A stretch of DNA of 64,000 nt from CAWDPQ01 sp049642465 (GTDB lineage: Bacteria > Acidobacteriota > Vicinamibacteria > Vicinamibacterales > 2-12-FULL-66-21): assembly GCA_049642465.1 (NCBI GenBank), contig JBAROV010000135.1, positions 5,621-69,620 on the forward strand, given 5' to 3'. Below the pieces are notes generated by a model. That model saw only the letters and a list, made by a program, of their open reading frames with translations. It searched no databases and was not told where the DNA came from. Of the stretch, positions 1 through 8,724 are shown one piece after another. The position numbers and the translations under genes are program-made. Position 1 is the stretch's first letter. Each line of letters begins with the position of its first letter.

Positions 1-1080
1 TTCCCACTCGCTGATATCGATCCAAACCCCCGTCTGGGGTCGTTGCCGACCGATCCATTCCTGGTGGGCGGCCCTACGCTCACCGATGCGAAGCGGGCGC
101 TGCTCGAGCAACAGTTTGGCGGCGGGGCGTCACTGCGCAACACCGGAGCGACATGGGACAGTCCTGACCGCCGTCTGCCCTACACGGATCAGGTCACCGC
201 GGGGTACGAGCGCCAGTTCGGCGGGAGCTACTCGGCGAGCGTTGATTACGTGCATGCGTTCGCCCGCGACCTGTTCATTTCCCGTCAGCTCAATCCGCAG
301 CTTCGTGCCACGACGGCGGTCACCTCGACTGCCGTCCGGCAGGGGAGTGCGGTGCTGAGCGAGGCCACACAGGCGTTGCGCGCCAAATACGGCGCCGGAT
401 TTGCCGCTTTCACGGGTAGCGTCACGATTCCCGAGAACGTGGCGCGCACGGATTACGACGCGGTGATGTTTCAGCTCGAGAAGCGTTTCAGCAACCACTT
501 CAGCACGCGCCTGGCGTATACCCTGGCTTACTCGCGGGGTAACACGACCGGCGTCGGAATCGCCGCGAGCAATTTCCAGGTGCTCGACGATCTGCATCTG
601 GAGTTGAACGAAGGGCCGACCAATCTCGACCAGCGCCACAATTTCGTGATCAGCGGCACGGCAGTCGTGCCGCGCACCGGCGGACTGACCGTGAGCTGGA
701 TTGCCCGAGCGCTGAGCGGATCTCCGTTCACGATTACCAACGGCAACATCGATCCGGATCGCAATGGCACGCAAGCCGAGCCGCTTCCGTCGGGAAGCTA
801 CTCGGGTCAGGGCGACGACTCGTACACCGTTGACTTTGAAAGCAAACGGAACGGCGCCTACGGTCCCGGTTTCTTCAAACTGGATCTTCGGCTTGGGTAT
901 CGTGTCGACCTCGCCGGCCGCCGCTTCGAACTCTTCGGCGAGATCTTCAACGTGACGGATCGCGTGAATTTCGCAAATCCGTCGGGGAACCAGGCGAGCA
1001 CCGATTTTCTCCGGCTGACGACGTATTCCACGAGCACCACGCCGCGCACTGGACAGTTCGGCGTCAGGTTCGCGTTCTGA
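1..1080 (+). CDS. TonB-dependent receptor, Oar-like, C-terminal part (5' truncated by window edge)
   Basis: The frame is open from base 1 to a stop at 1080, so only the last ~359 residues are present and the start lies outside the window. The sequence consists of alternating amphipathic strands typical of an outer-membrane beta-barrel. It has the FGEIFNVTDRVNFANP segment usual near the end of Oar-like receptors, then a GQFGVRFAF tail ending in Phe, which fits the barrel-insertion signal. Acidobacteria carry large families of these proteins with an N-terminal carboxypeptidase-regulatory domain (not visible here). Substrate unknown. A hairpin-forming heptamer array follows the stop codon. Confidence 0.85.
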   Translation, partial: FPLADIDPNPRLGSLPTDPFLVGGPTLTDAKRALLEQQFGGGASLRNTGATWDSPDRRLPYTDQVTAGYERQFGGSYSASVDYVHAFARDLFISRQLNPQLRATTAVTSTAVRQGSAVLSEATQALRAKYGAGFAAFTGSVTIPENVARTDYDAVMFQLEKRFSNHFSTRLAYTLAYSRGNTTGVGIAASNFQVLDDLHLELNEGPTNLDQRHNFVISGTAVVPRTGGLTVSWIARALSGSPFTITNGNIDPDRNGTQAEPLPSGSYSGQGDDSYTVDFESKRNGAYGPGFFKLDLRLGYRVDLAGRRFELFGEIFNVTDRVNFANPSGNQASTDFLRLTTYSTSTTPRTGQFGVRFAF

Positions 1081-1082
1081 AC

Positions 1083-1156
1083 AAGGGAAAGGGAGAAGGG
1101 AAGACGTTCCTTCTCCCTTTTCCCTTCTCCCTTTTCCCTTCTCCCTTTTCCCTTTA
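1083..1156. repeat. Heptamer inverted-repeat array (GGGAGAA/TTCTCCC type)
   Basis: Purine-rich units of seven bases (AAGGGAA, AGGGAGA, AGGGAAG; 1083-1103) face a pyrimidine tract in which CCTTCTC and CCTTTTC alternate three times (about 1109-1155). The arms are complementary, so either strand could fold into a long hairpin. It lies between the receptor stop and the ABC gene start and could act as a terminator. The 3' flank resembles that of the array at 32107-32170. Confidence 0.8.
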
Positions 1157-1167
1157 CTCTATCCAGC

Positions 1168-2925
1168 ATGGGCCCCGCGTTTCGGCGTCTCCTGCCTTTT
1201 GTTGTTCGCTACCGCCGCTCCTTCCTCCTCGGGCTTGGGTGCGTCGTCATCACCACGGCGATACAGCTTCTTTCGCCGTGGGTCCTGAAGTACGCCATCG
1301 ATGATCTGAACGCAGGCGTGACGCGATCAAAACTGGCGCTCTACGCGGGGATTCTCCTCGGCCTGGCGTGCATCGGCGCGGTCTTCAGGTTCTCGATGCG
1401 CCGCATCATCATCGGCGCTTCGCGCGACATCGAGTACGACATGCGGAATGCGTTTTTCGCCCGCCTGCAGCTCATGCCGCTCGGATATTACCAGTCGAGG
1501 CGGACCGGCGATCTGATGTCTCGCGCAACGAACGATCTCAACGCGGTCCGCATGATGGTGGGACCGGCCGTCATGTATTCGGCCAGCACCATCCTGACGT
1601 TCCTGGTCGCCATCATTCTGATGATGTCGATCGACCCTCGGTTGACACTCATCGCGCTCGTTCCGCTGCCGTTCGTCTCCATCAGCGTTCGATATTTCGG
1701 CAGCGAGATTCATCGCCGGTTCGAAGCCATTCAGGAGCAGCTGGCCGATCTGAGCGCGGTCGTGCAGGAAGCCTTGTCCGGCGTCAGGGTGGTACGCGCC
1801 TATCGCGAAGAAGCGCACGAAATTGCACGCTTCCGAACGGCAAACCTCGAGTATCTCGCGCGCAATCGCGGCCTCATCTCGCTGCAGGGGTTCTTCTATC
1901 CGAGCATGACGCTCTTTCTCGGCCTCGGCTCGCTCCTCGTTCTGTGGCAGGGCAGCCGCGCCGTGATTGGCGGACGCATTACCCTCGGTGAGTTCGTCGC
2001 CTTCAACGCCTACCTGGTGATGCTCAGCTGGCCGATGATTGCGTTTGGGTGGGTGACGAACATCCTGCAACGCGGCATGGCGTCGTGGAAGCGCATGCTG
2101 GAGATCCTCGAGGCCGAACCCGCCATCAACGATGCCGCGGTGAGCGCGGCGGGGCGGAACGTGAACATTACAGGCACGATCGAGTTTCGCGACGTGACGT
2201 TCCGGTACCCCGGCTCGGACCGCGTCGTGCTCGACAGGGTGTCGCTGGGCATCGAGGCAGGGAGGACCGTGGCGTTTGTAGGCGCCACGGGGTCCGGCAA
2301 GTCCACGCTGATCAGCCTGTTGCCCAGACTGCACGAACCCCCGCGCGGGACGGTGTTTCTCGACGGTGTCGACGTGCTCGAGATTCCGCTCGAGAGGCTT
2401 CGCCAGGCCATCGGATTCGTTCCGCAGGAACCGTTTCTGTTCTCGGACACGATTGGAGAAAACATTGGGTTCGGCGTGCCGCCACGCGACGATCTCGACG
2501 AGCGGGTCCGAGCCGCCGCAGCAACCGCGCGTCTCGACGTCGACCTCGAATCCTTTCCGAAAGGCTTCGCCACGCTCGTCGGTGAGCGTGGCATCACGCT
2601 GTCGGGCGGACAGAAGCAGCGCACCGCGCTCGCGCGGGCGATCTTGACGGATCCAGCCATTCTGATCCTGGACGATGCGATGTCCGCCGTGGATACGTAT
2701 ACGGAGGAGGAAATCCTGTTGCGGCTTCGCGAAGTGATGCGGGCGCGGACGTCGCTGATCGTCGCTCACCGCGTCTCGACCGTCCGCCACGCCGATCTCA
2801 TCGTCGTCCTCGACAACGGCCGAATCGTCGAGCAGGGACGTCACGACGAACTCGTACGCCGGGGGGGGATGTATGCGGAGTTGAACCGGAAGCAGCAGCT
2901 GGAAGAGGAGCTGGCGGAAGCATAG
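1168..2925 (+). CDS. ABC exporter half-transporter, degenerate-site subunit (BmrC/TM287-like)
   Basis: 585 residues with the usual order: six-helix transmembrane domain (about 1-310), then nucleotide-binding domain (about 335-580). Walker A is GATGSGKST near residue 372 and the signature is LSGGQKQR. Walker B reads LILDDAMSAVD, with Asp where the catalytic Glu normally stands. This replacement marks the degenerate-site half of heterodimeric exporters such as TM287/288 and BmrCD. The next gene encodes a partner with the canonical Glu, so the two probably form one asymmetric multidrug or lipid exporter in the inner membrane. Start ATG at 1168; no strong Shine-Dalgarno, because the heptamer array runs almost up to it. 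Confidence 0.93.
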   Translation: MGPAFRRLLPFVVRYRRSFLLGLGCVVITTAIQLLSPWVLKYAIDDLNAGVTRSKLALYAGILLGLACIGAVFRFSMRRIIIGASRDIEYDMRNAFFARLQLMPLGYYQSRRTGDLMSRATNDLNAVRMMVGPAVMYSASTILTFLVAIILMMSIDPRLTLIALVPLPFVSISVRYFGSEIHRRFEAIQEQLADLSAVVQEALSGVRVVRAYREEAHEIARFRTANLEYLARNRGLISLQGFFYPSMTLFLGLGSLLVLWQGSRAVIGGRITLGEFVAFNAYLVMLSWPMIAFGWVTNILQRGMASWKRMLEILEAEPAINDAAVSAAGRNVNITGTIEFRDVTFRYPGSDRVVLDRVSLGIEAGRTVAFVGATGSGKSTLISLLPRLHEPPRGTVFLDGVDVLEIPLERLRQAIGFVPQEPFLFSDTIGENIGFGVPPRDDLDERVRAAAATARLDVDLESFPKGFATLVGERGITLSGGQKQRTALARAILTDPAILILDDAMSAVDTYTEEEILLRLREVMRARTSLIVAHRVSTVRHADLIVVLDNGRIVEQGRHDELVRRGGMYAELNRKQQLEEELAEA

Positions 2926-2926
2926 G

Positions 2927-2990
2927 TCTAGTCGCTAGTCGCTAGTCTCGGGTCCTGACCAAAGACCGAAGACCGAAGACCAAAGACCAA
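2927..2990. repeat. Heptamer array inside the ABC gene pair (GTCGCTA then GACCRAA units)
   Basis: Left half: three GTCGCTA-type units. Right half: GACCAAA, GACCGAA, GACCGAA, GACCAAA. The centre GGTCCTGACCAAAGACC is nearly the same as the centre of the array at 12876-12953. It fills the whole gap between two genes that should be co-expressed and ends next to the GTG start at 2992. Confidence 0.8.
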
Positions 2991-2991
2991 C

Positions 2992-4812
2992 GTGCACGAA
3001 GAAGACGTTCTCGGAAAAGCGTACGACGCCGTTCTCATGCGTCGCCTGCTGCGATATCTGCGGCCCTACCTGCCGCAGGTCGCCGTGGCACTCGTGGCGA
3101 TCATCGCCGGCTCTGCCCTTCAGCTCGTGCAACCGTGGCTGATGAAACTGGCCATCGATCGCTACATCGCCACGGGCGATCTGGCCGGCCTCGACTGGAT
3201 CGCCGGAGCCTTTCTCGCCACACTCCTCGCTTCGTTCGCTCTCGAATACGTGCAGACCTGGGTGCTCCAGATGACCGGCCAGCGCATCATGTTCGACATG
3301 CGGCTGCAGATCTGGCAGCACCTCCAGCGGATCGACCTGCAGTTCTACGATCGCAACCCGGTCGGACGGCTGATGACGCGGGTCACGACTGACGTTGACG
3401 TGCTGAACGATCTGTTCACCGCCGGGGTCGTGTCGATCTTCGGCGATGTCTTCACGCTCATCGGCATCATGATCGTGCTGGTGGCGATGGACTGGCGTCT
3501 GGCGCTCATCGCGTTTTCGGTCCTGCCACTGATCGTCCTCGTGACGCAATGGTTTCGCCGGAACGTGCGCGATACCTACCGCACGGTACGGCTGTGGATC
3601 GCCCGGATTAATGCCTACCTGCAGGAGCACATCACCGGGATGTCCACGGTGCAGCTCTTTCGCCGGGAGCGCCGCAGCTTCGAGCGGTTCGACGAAATCA
3701 ACCGCACCCATCGCGATGCCAACGTCGCCTCGATCTTCTATTACGCCGTGTTCTATCCCGCGGTCGAAGTCATTGGCGCGCTGGCCTCCGCCCTCATCAT
3801 CTGGTTTGGCGGCATCTGGACGCTGCAAGGGGCGCTGACGCTCGGTTCGCTCGTCGCATTCCTGCAGTACTCGCAGCGGTTCTTCAGGCCGATCAGCGAC
3901 ATGTCGGAAAAGTTCAACGTGCTCCAGGCGGCGATGGCTTCCTCCGAGCGCATCTTCAAGTTGCTCGATACGCCGGTGAAGATCAGCTCCCAGCTTCCAG
4001 CACAGGACCTCCGAGCTCGCGAACTCCCGGACCGCCGAACTTCCCGACGTGGTCACATCGTCTTCGACAACGTGAGCTTCGCGTACAACGCGGACGACCT
4101 CGTGCTCCAGGAGGTGTCCTTCGAGGTGAAACCCGGAGAGCGGATCGGAATCGTCGGTGCAACCGGGGCGGGGAAGTCAACGCTCATCAATCTGTTGTTG
4201 CGCTTTTACGACGTCTCGAGCGGCCGCATCCTGATCGATGGCGTGGACGTGCGGGACATGGACCTGCACGGGTTGCGCGGCTTGTTCAGCCTCGTATTGC
4301 AGGACGTGCATTTGTTCTCGGGCACGGTAGCGTCCAACATCCGGCTCGGAAACACCGTCATCACGGACGAGATGATCCGCAAGGCTGCGGGCGCGGTCCA
4401 TGCGGACCGCTTTATCGGCGAACTACCCGATGGGTACCAACACAAGCTAGGAGAGCGTGGCGCGACGCTCTCAGTAGGTCAGAAGCAGTTGCTGTCGTTT
4501 GCCAGGGCTCTGGCGTTCGATCCGCGTATCCTCGTGCTCGATGAGGCAACCTCCAGCGTCGACACGGAAACCGAACAGCTGATACGCGATGCACTTCACG
4601 TGCTGATGGCGGGGCGAACGACTCTCGCCATCGCCCACCGGCTCTCGACCATCCAGGATATGGACAGGATTCTCGTCCTTCACAAAGGCCGGTTGCGGGA
4701 GATCGGCACCCATCAGGAGCTGCTCGCTCGCCGCGGCGTCTACTATCGGCTCTACCAGCTTCAGTACAAGGACCAGGAACGCCAGGCCGCTGTCACTTCG
4801 ACGGAGCAGTAG
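2992..4812 (+). CDS. ABC exporter half-transporter, catalytic subunit (BmrD/TM288-like)
   Basis: 606 residues; transmembrane domain about 20-330, nucleotide-binding domain about 355-590. Walker A is GATGAGKST, the signature is LSVGQKQ and Walker B is LVLDEATSSVD with the catalytic Glu. The LSVGQ signature with an intact Glu is the usual partner of a degenerate half such as the preceding gene. Start GTG at 2992: the N-terminus (EEDVLGKAYDAVLMRRLLRYLRP) matches the common opening of this subfamily, but no ribosome-binding site is visible because the heptamer array abuts it. The 3' end overlaps the convergent 3D-domain gene by 20 bases. Confidence 0.92.
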   Translation: MHEEDVLGKAYDAVLMRRLLRYLRPYLPQVAVALVAIIAGSALQLVQPWLMKLAIDRYIATGDLAGLDWIAGAFLATLLASFALEYVQTWVLQMTGQRIMFDMRLQIWQHLQRIDLQFYDRNPVGRLMTRVTTDVDVLNDLFTAGVVSIFGDVFTLIGIMIVLVAMDWRLALIAFSVLPLIVLVTQWFRRNVRDTYRTVRLWIARINAYLQEHITGMSTVQLFRRERRSFERFDEINRTHRDANVASIFYYAVFYPAVEVIGALASALIIWFGGIWTLQGALTLGSLVAFLQYSQRFFRPISDMSEKFNVLQAAMASSERIFKLLDTPVKISSQLPAQDLRARELPDRRTSRRGHIVFDNVSFAYNADDLVLQEVSFEVKPGERIGIVGATGAGKSTLINLLLRFYDVSSGRILIDGVDVRDMDLHGLRGLFSLVLQDVHLFSGTVASNIRLGNTVITDEMIRKAAGAVHADRFIGELPDGYQHKLGERGATLSVGQKQLLSFARALAFDPRILVLDEATSSVDTETEQLIRDALHVLMAGRTTLAIAHRLSTIQDMDRILVLHKGRLREIGTHQELLARRGVYYRLYQLQYKDQERQAAVTSTEQ

Positions 4813-5362
4813 CAGGTCCCGCGGCGGCGGGAGCGACTGCAGGTGGCCAGGGGGGAGGCGGCGGGAGGTTGGCCTCCCTCTGACGGAACAGCCGATCGAT
4901 CAACCCCGGTTTGCTAGCGCTGGGGCTCCACCCCATTCTCAGCACGGTCAGCTGCATCGTGCGGCGCCCGAGTTCGAGCGCCTCGTTACAGTTCCACATG
5001 TAGATGTCGATGTGGCGGCCGTGCACCTTGGGACCGGTGTCCATGATCGTGTACACGCCGTCGTAGCGTTCGCCGAGCCTATCGACCTGGATGACGGATC
5101 CCACGGGCAGCAGATCGGGGTCGGCGGCGGCGATGCCCGTCCGCACATTCACTCCCGAGGCGGTCATCGTGCCTTTGCAGTAGGCCGTGGCGGTGAACCT
5201 GAGCCGAGAGCCCGGCGTCGGAGCGGACCGGGATTCCCGGAGCTCCGCCTGCCGCGCCGCATAGCGCGAGTCGAGGACCGTCACCTCGTAAAGGAGCGAA
5301 AAGCCGACCGCCGCGAAGGCAGTGGCGACGATCTTCCGTCCGGACGATCGGGAGAGGAGCAT
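4793..5362 (-). CDS. 3D-domain protein (RlpA/MltA-like double-psi barrel), membrane anchored
   Basis: 189 residues: an N-terminal signal anchor (IVATAFAAVGFSLLYEV), then a 3D domain with FTATAYCKG, RTGIAAADPDLLPVGS and DTGPKVHGRHIDIYM carrying the conserved Asp residues, and a Pro/Ala-rich tail. The domain occurs in peptidoglycan lytic transglycosylase-type proteins, so a periplasmic cell-wall role is likely. The start was set at 5362 because GGAAGGA lies just upstream and because a good promoter sits at 5399-5428; an alternative start at 5428 would fall inside its -35 box. The 3' end overlaps the ABC gene on the other strand. Confidence 0.85.
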   Translation of the reverse strand: MLLSRSSGRKIVATAFAAVGFSLLYEVTVLDSRYAARQAELRESRSAPTPGSRLRFTATAYCKGTMTASGVNVRTGIAAADPDLLPVGSVIQVDRLGERYDGVYTIMDTGPKVHGRHIDIYMWNCNEALELGRRTMQLTVLRMGWSPSASKPGLIDRLFRQREANLPPPPPWPPAVAPAAAGPATAPSK

Positions 5363-5398
5363 CAAGGGTCCTTCCACGAGCCGGGCTGGGGACTCTCC

Positions 5399-5428
5399 AC
5401 TATAGCCAGAGGGTGCGCCCGGGGTCAA
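5399..5428 (-). promoter_or_regulatory. Sigma70-type promoter of the 3D-domain gene
   Basis: On the minus strand TTGACC (5428-5423) is followed after 18 bases by TATAGT (5404-5399). Transcription would start near 5392, giving a leader of about 30 bases before the ATG at 5362. Confidence 0.6.
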
Positions 5429-5442
5429 AGGGCCGCTTTTGT

Positions 5443-5961
5443 CTACTCCCCTAAGTCGTTTCCGTTCTGTTCGTTACGAAGTTGCTTCCGGGTCCGGTGG
5501 GTCACGATCATCACGTACGAAACCCGGTAGGCGACGATCGCCAGAATGATGGCGCCCAGGGTGGATCCGAGCGTATACGCCCATGCCAGGGGGGCCAGTT
5601 TTGTCGCGTGACGCCGCATCTCGCTCCACGATCCGGACGAGAGCGCCGCGCCAAGCTCCTCGAGCAGGTCCGCCGGCACGTCCGCCCCGAGGATCAGGGC
5701 GCCGGCAAGCGTCGTCAGGGTGTAGTACGCCGGCAATATCCACGGCAGGTTCGAATAAATGCCGAGCAGCACGGCCACCCGATTGAGGTTCAGCGCGAAT
5801 GCGACGCCCAATCCGAGGATGGTGTGCAGGCCCAGGAAAGGAGAAAAACCGAAGAAGACGCCGACGGCGTATGCGGCTGCCGTCCGGGCCGGGGTGTCGT
5901 GCGTGTGAAGCAGGTGCTCCAGCCAGCGCCGCGCCCGCGGAAACCTCGTCGCGTTCGTCAT
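5443..5961 (-). CDS. DUF2062 membrane protein
   Basis: 172 residues. The N-terminal half has the DUF2062 pattern: a short basic region, then TAAAYAVGVFFGFSPFLGLHTILGLGVAFALNLNR (about 27-61) and a second hydrophobic block with NLPWILPAYYTLTTLAGALILG. A third helix lies near the C-terminus (TLGSTLGAIILAIVAYRVSYVM). It is an inner-membrane protein of unknown function, in other bacteria sometimes found beside glycosyltransferase or lipid genes. It starts 10 bases after the thiL stop and is probably in the thiL/rny transcription unit. Confidence 0.85.
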   Translation of the reverse strand: MTNATRFPRARRWLEHLLHTHDTPARTAAAYAVGVFFGFSPFLGLHTILGLGVAFALNLNRVAVLLGIYSNLPWILPAYYTLTTLAGALILGADVPADLLEELGAALSSGSWSEMRRHATKLAPLAWAYTLGSTLGAIILAIVAYRVSYVMIVTHRTRKQLRNEQNGNDLGE

Positions 5962-5971
5962 CGCGCGATCG

Positions 5972-7030
5972 CTAGAAATGGACGAAGCCGGGCGGGAGCG
6001 GCTCCGGTCGTCCGTCCCTGTTCAGAACGATCGCCCGGTCTTTCGTCAGCTCGCCGATGCGTGTGATCGGGACACCTCGGCTCTGCTGGGTCACGTGTCG
6101 CAGCTTTCCCCGGCGCTTCGGTGGTACGCCAAACAGCAGCTCGTAATCGTCACCTCCCGAAAGCGCTGCCGTGACGGGGTCGATTCCGCGACTCGAAAAC
6201 CACTCGAATGCTCCGGGATGGATGGGGAGCGCCCTGGCATCGATCGTCGCACCGGTGCCGCTCTGCGAGGCGACCTGGGTGACCGCGTCGGCCAGCCCGT
6301 CGCTGAGGTCCATGCCGGTCGTTGCCGTCCCGCTTCGGCCGAGCATGCTCCCGATGCGCGTGCGCGCGCCTGGCCTTCGATGACGTGCGACGCACTCAGC
6401 GAGCATCGGATCCTGAGGTTCGCGAGGGGCGTGCCGCGGCTGCATCCTCAGCCAGTCCAGCCCGGCTGCCGCGGCGCCAATCGTCCCGGTCAGATAGAGG
6501 GCGTCCCCGGGCCGTCCTGCGGAACGAGTCAGGATCTTGCGCGGCCGCACGGAGCCGATGACCGTGACATCGACAACGAGCGGTCCGCTTTGCGGAGGAC
6601 CGGCAGGCGACCGAGCCAGGTTGCCCCCCGCCACGGTGACCCTGGACTCCGCCGCCATGGCGGCGAACCCGTCCAGCAACGCGTCGATGTCAGCGATCGT
6701 GAGACGTTCGGGGAGAACGAGGGAGAGGAGTGCCAGCCTGGGGGTTCCACCCATCGCAGCGATATCGCTGACGTTCACCGCAAGTGCCTTGAAGCCGATG
6801 TCCTGGTAGGAGGAATAGGCGGGATCGAAGTGTACCCCTTCGACCAGGGCGTCGGTCGTCAAGACTTCCAGCGCGCCCCGAACGGGCTCCGCGACTGCCG
6901 CGTCGTCGCCAATGCCGACGACCAACGCACCCTCCGGGGACGCGAAACGTGCACGGATTTTCTCGACAAGCGCGCGTTCGCCCAGCTGCCAGGCAGAGGC
7001 TGACGCCGTTCCGCTAACGGGCGTACTCAA
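5972..7030 (-). CDS. thiL: Thiamine-monophosphate kinase
   Basis: 352 residues. It phosphorylates thiamine monophosphate to the active cofactor thiamine diphosphate in the cytoplasm. Visible ThiL features: VGIGDDAAV near the N-terminus (metal/ATP-binding Asp pair), TTDALVEGVHF, ALAVNVSDIAAMGG, TVAGGNLARS, and GMDLSDGLADAVTQVA followed by LSGGDDYELLF near the C-terminus. Length is slightly above the usual 320-340. The start overlaps the end of rny by 17 bases, so the two are translationally coupled. No TPP riboswitch is evident next to it. Confidence 0.95.
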   Translation of the reverse strand: MSTPVSGTASASAWQLGERALVEKIRARFASPEGALVVGIGDDAAVAEPVRGALEVLTTDALVEGVHFDPAYSSYQDIGFKALAVNVSDIAAMGGTPRLALLSLVLPERLTIADIDALLDGFAAMAAESRVTVAGGNLARSPAGPPQSGPLVVDVTVIGSVRPRKILTRSAGRPGDALYLTGTIGAAAAGLDWLRMQPRHAPREPQDPMLAECVARHRRPGARTRIGSMLGRSGTATTGMDLSDGLADAVTQVASQSGTGATIDARALPIHPGAFEWFSSRGIDPVTAALSGGDDYELLFGVPPKRRGKLRHVTQQSRGVPITRIGELTKDRAIVLNRDGRPEPLPPGFVHF

Positions 7031-8591
7031 CCGCGCGCGTCTCCCGGATGACGGTCACCTTGATCTGGCCTGGATATTCCAGCTCGTTCTCGATTCGACG
7101 GGCGATGTCCTTGGACAGCCAGACGGTTTCCTCGTCCGACACCCGTTCGCTCTCGACAACGATCCGAATCTCCCGCCCGGCCTGAAGAGCGAACGCCTTC
7201 GAGACGCCCTGGAACGAATCGGCGATGCCTTCGAGTTTTTCCAGCCGCTTGACGTACGACTCGAGGATGTCCCGACGTGCTCCCGGCCGGGCTGCGGAGA
7301 TCGCGTCGGCGGCCTGAACGATCATCGCCTCGAGAGAAGGCCAGTCGATGTCCATGTGGTGCGCCGCGACGGCCTGCAACACCGGTTCGCTCTCCCCGTG
7401 CTTTCTCAGGAAATCGAGGCCAAGCTCGAGGTGAGTGCCCTGCAGATCGCGGTCGATGGCTTTGCCGATGTCGTGGATGAAGGCCGCGCGCGTGGCCACG
7501 TGACCATTGAGGCCGAGTTCCTTCGCCATGATGCCGGCCAGAAAGGCCACTTCCTTCGAGTGGTTCAACACGTTCTGACCGTAACTCGTGCGGAACTTCA
7601 ACCGGCCCATCAACCGGAGGATCTCCGGGTGCAGATCGTACAGCCCGAGTTCGAAGGCTGCTGCTTCTCCCTCTCTCCGAACCGTATCCTCGATTTCCGT
7701 TTTGACCTTTTCGACGACTTCTTCGATTCGCGCCGGGTGGATTCGGCCGTCAGCAATCAGCCGTTCGATCGCCTGCCGCGCGACTTCGCGACGGAAGGGA
7801 TCGAAACTAGACAGAATGATCGCCCCGGGCGTGTCGTCCACGATGAGCTCGACGCCCGTGGCTGTTTCGAGCGCCCGGATGTTGCGCCCCTCTCGGCCGA
7901 TGATCCGTCCCTTCAGGTCGTCGCTTGGAAGGTCCACGACCGAAACGGTTGTTTCAATCGCGTGCTCGGCGGCACTGCGCTGGATCGCGTCGGTGATGAT
8001 CTGCTGGGCGCGCGCGGCGGCAGTCTCGCGCGCTTCGGTTTCCAGACGTTTGACGAGATTCGCCGCGTCCCGTCGCGCGTCCGCCTCGATCTGCTTCAGC
8101 AGGAGGTCGCGAGCTTCTTCAGCGCTCAACCCCGCAACACGCTGCAGCTCGCGTTGCCGCTCCGCCACGGTCTGCTCGGCGCGCCGGAGCGCCCCGGCCA
8201 CGCTTTCCTCCTGTCTGGCCAGCGCCTTCTCCCGATTGCGGAGGTCCTGTTCGAGTCGATCGGTGATGGCGATGCGTTCTGCCAGCGCTCGAGTTTTGTC
8301 CGCCAGTCCCTGCTCGAGCGTCAGGATCTCCTGCTGCCGTTCCCGCGCCTTCCGTTCGGTTTCCGCAGCCAACAGGTGCGCCTGTTCGCGCGCTTCGAGC
8401 GCCGCTTCCTTGCGCGCGCTTTCCGAGTCCCGTTCAGCCTGCCGAAGAATCCGTTCGGCTTCAGCGCGCGCCTGACCGACGGTCGCCTCGGCGAGCTGAC
8501 GCCGGCTCGCAATCCACCAGGCGATTGCCGCCAGGGTCAGGCCCAGCAGGATGACAGAAAAGATGAGGTAATAGATGGCCGGTAGACCCAT
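7014..8591 (-). CDS. rny: Ribonuclease Y
   Basis: 525 residues, the usual RNase Y length. Order: N-terminal membrane helix (YYLIFSVILLGLTLAAIAWWIA), long Arg/Glu/Ala-rich coiled coil (about 28-205), KH domain with IIGREGRNIRALE, then an HD domain with HSKEVAFLAG and AAFIHDIGKAIDRD. It is a membrane-bound endoribonuclease that starts mRNA decay. The ATG at 8591 has a purine-rich GGGAGGACGGGGAC upstream. A YmdB-type phosphodiesterase, the genomic neighbour of rny in Firmicutes, lies 22 kb away here. Confidence 0.97.
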   Translation of the reverse strand: MGLPAIYYLIFSVILLGLTLAAIAWWIASRRQLAEATVGQARAEAERILRQAERDSESARKEAALEAREQAHLLAAETERKARERQQEILTLEQGLADKTRALAERIAITDRLEQDLRNREKALARQEESVAGALRRAEQTVAERQRELQRVAGLSAEEARDLLLKQIEADARRDAANLVKRLETEARETAAARAQQIITDAIQRSAAEHAIETTVSVVDLPSDDLKGRIIGREGRNIRALETATGVELIVDDTPGAIILSSFDPFRREVARQAIERLIADGRIHPARIEEVVEKVKTEIEDTVRREGEAAAFELGLYDLHPEILRLMGRLKFRTSYGQNVLNHSKEVAFLAGIMAKELGLNGHVATRAAFIHDIGKAIDRDLQGTHLELGLDFLRKHGESEPVLQAVAAHHMDIDWPSLEAMIVQAADAISAARPGARRDILESYVKRLEKLEGIADSFQGVSKAFALQAGREIRIVVESERVSDEETVWLSKDIARRIENELEYPGQIKVTVIRETRAVEYAR

Positions 8592-8697
8592 GCGTGTCCC
8601 CGTCCTCCCGCCTTCGCGCTCCGCGCTCCGGCGCGGCAGGCCCGCCTTCGCGCTTCGGGGCGGCCCGCCTACCCGCTCCGGCGCGGCAGGCTAAGTG
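8592..8697. repeat. GC-rich dispersed repeat, copy 1 (between rny and 6S RNA)
   Basis: It contains CCCGCCTTCGCGCT twice (8607-8620, 8641-8654) and CGCTCCGGCGCGGCAGGC twice (8624-8641, 8674-8691). The CCCGCCTTCGCG word recurs at about 16360 and relatives occur at 13360-13520. No coding potential is evident. Confidence 0.7.
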
Positions 8698-8724
8698 ATT
8701 AGAACCGACAGAATAGGAAGGAAA

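Noticed and set aside
1327..2844. Long minus-strand open frame opposite the first ABC gene.
   Set aside because: Fully antisense to an intact ABC exporter; composition typical of shadow frames.
7014..7060. A TPP riboswitch for thiL.
   Set aside because: thiL overlaps the end of rny and no THI-box-like sequence is visible; ThiL genes are often not riboswitch controlled.
6912..8585. Long plus-strand open frame opposite rny.
   Set aside because: Mirror of the low-stop coiled-coil coding region of RNase Y; no start context and no recognisable domain.
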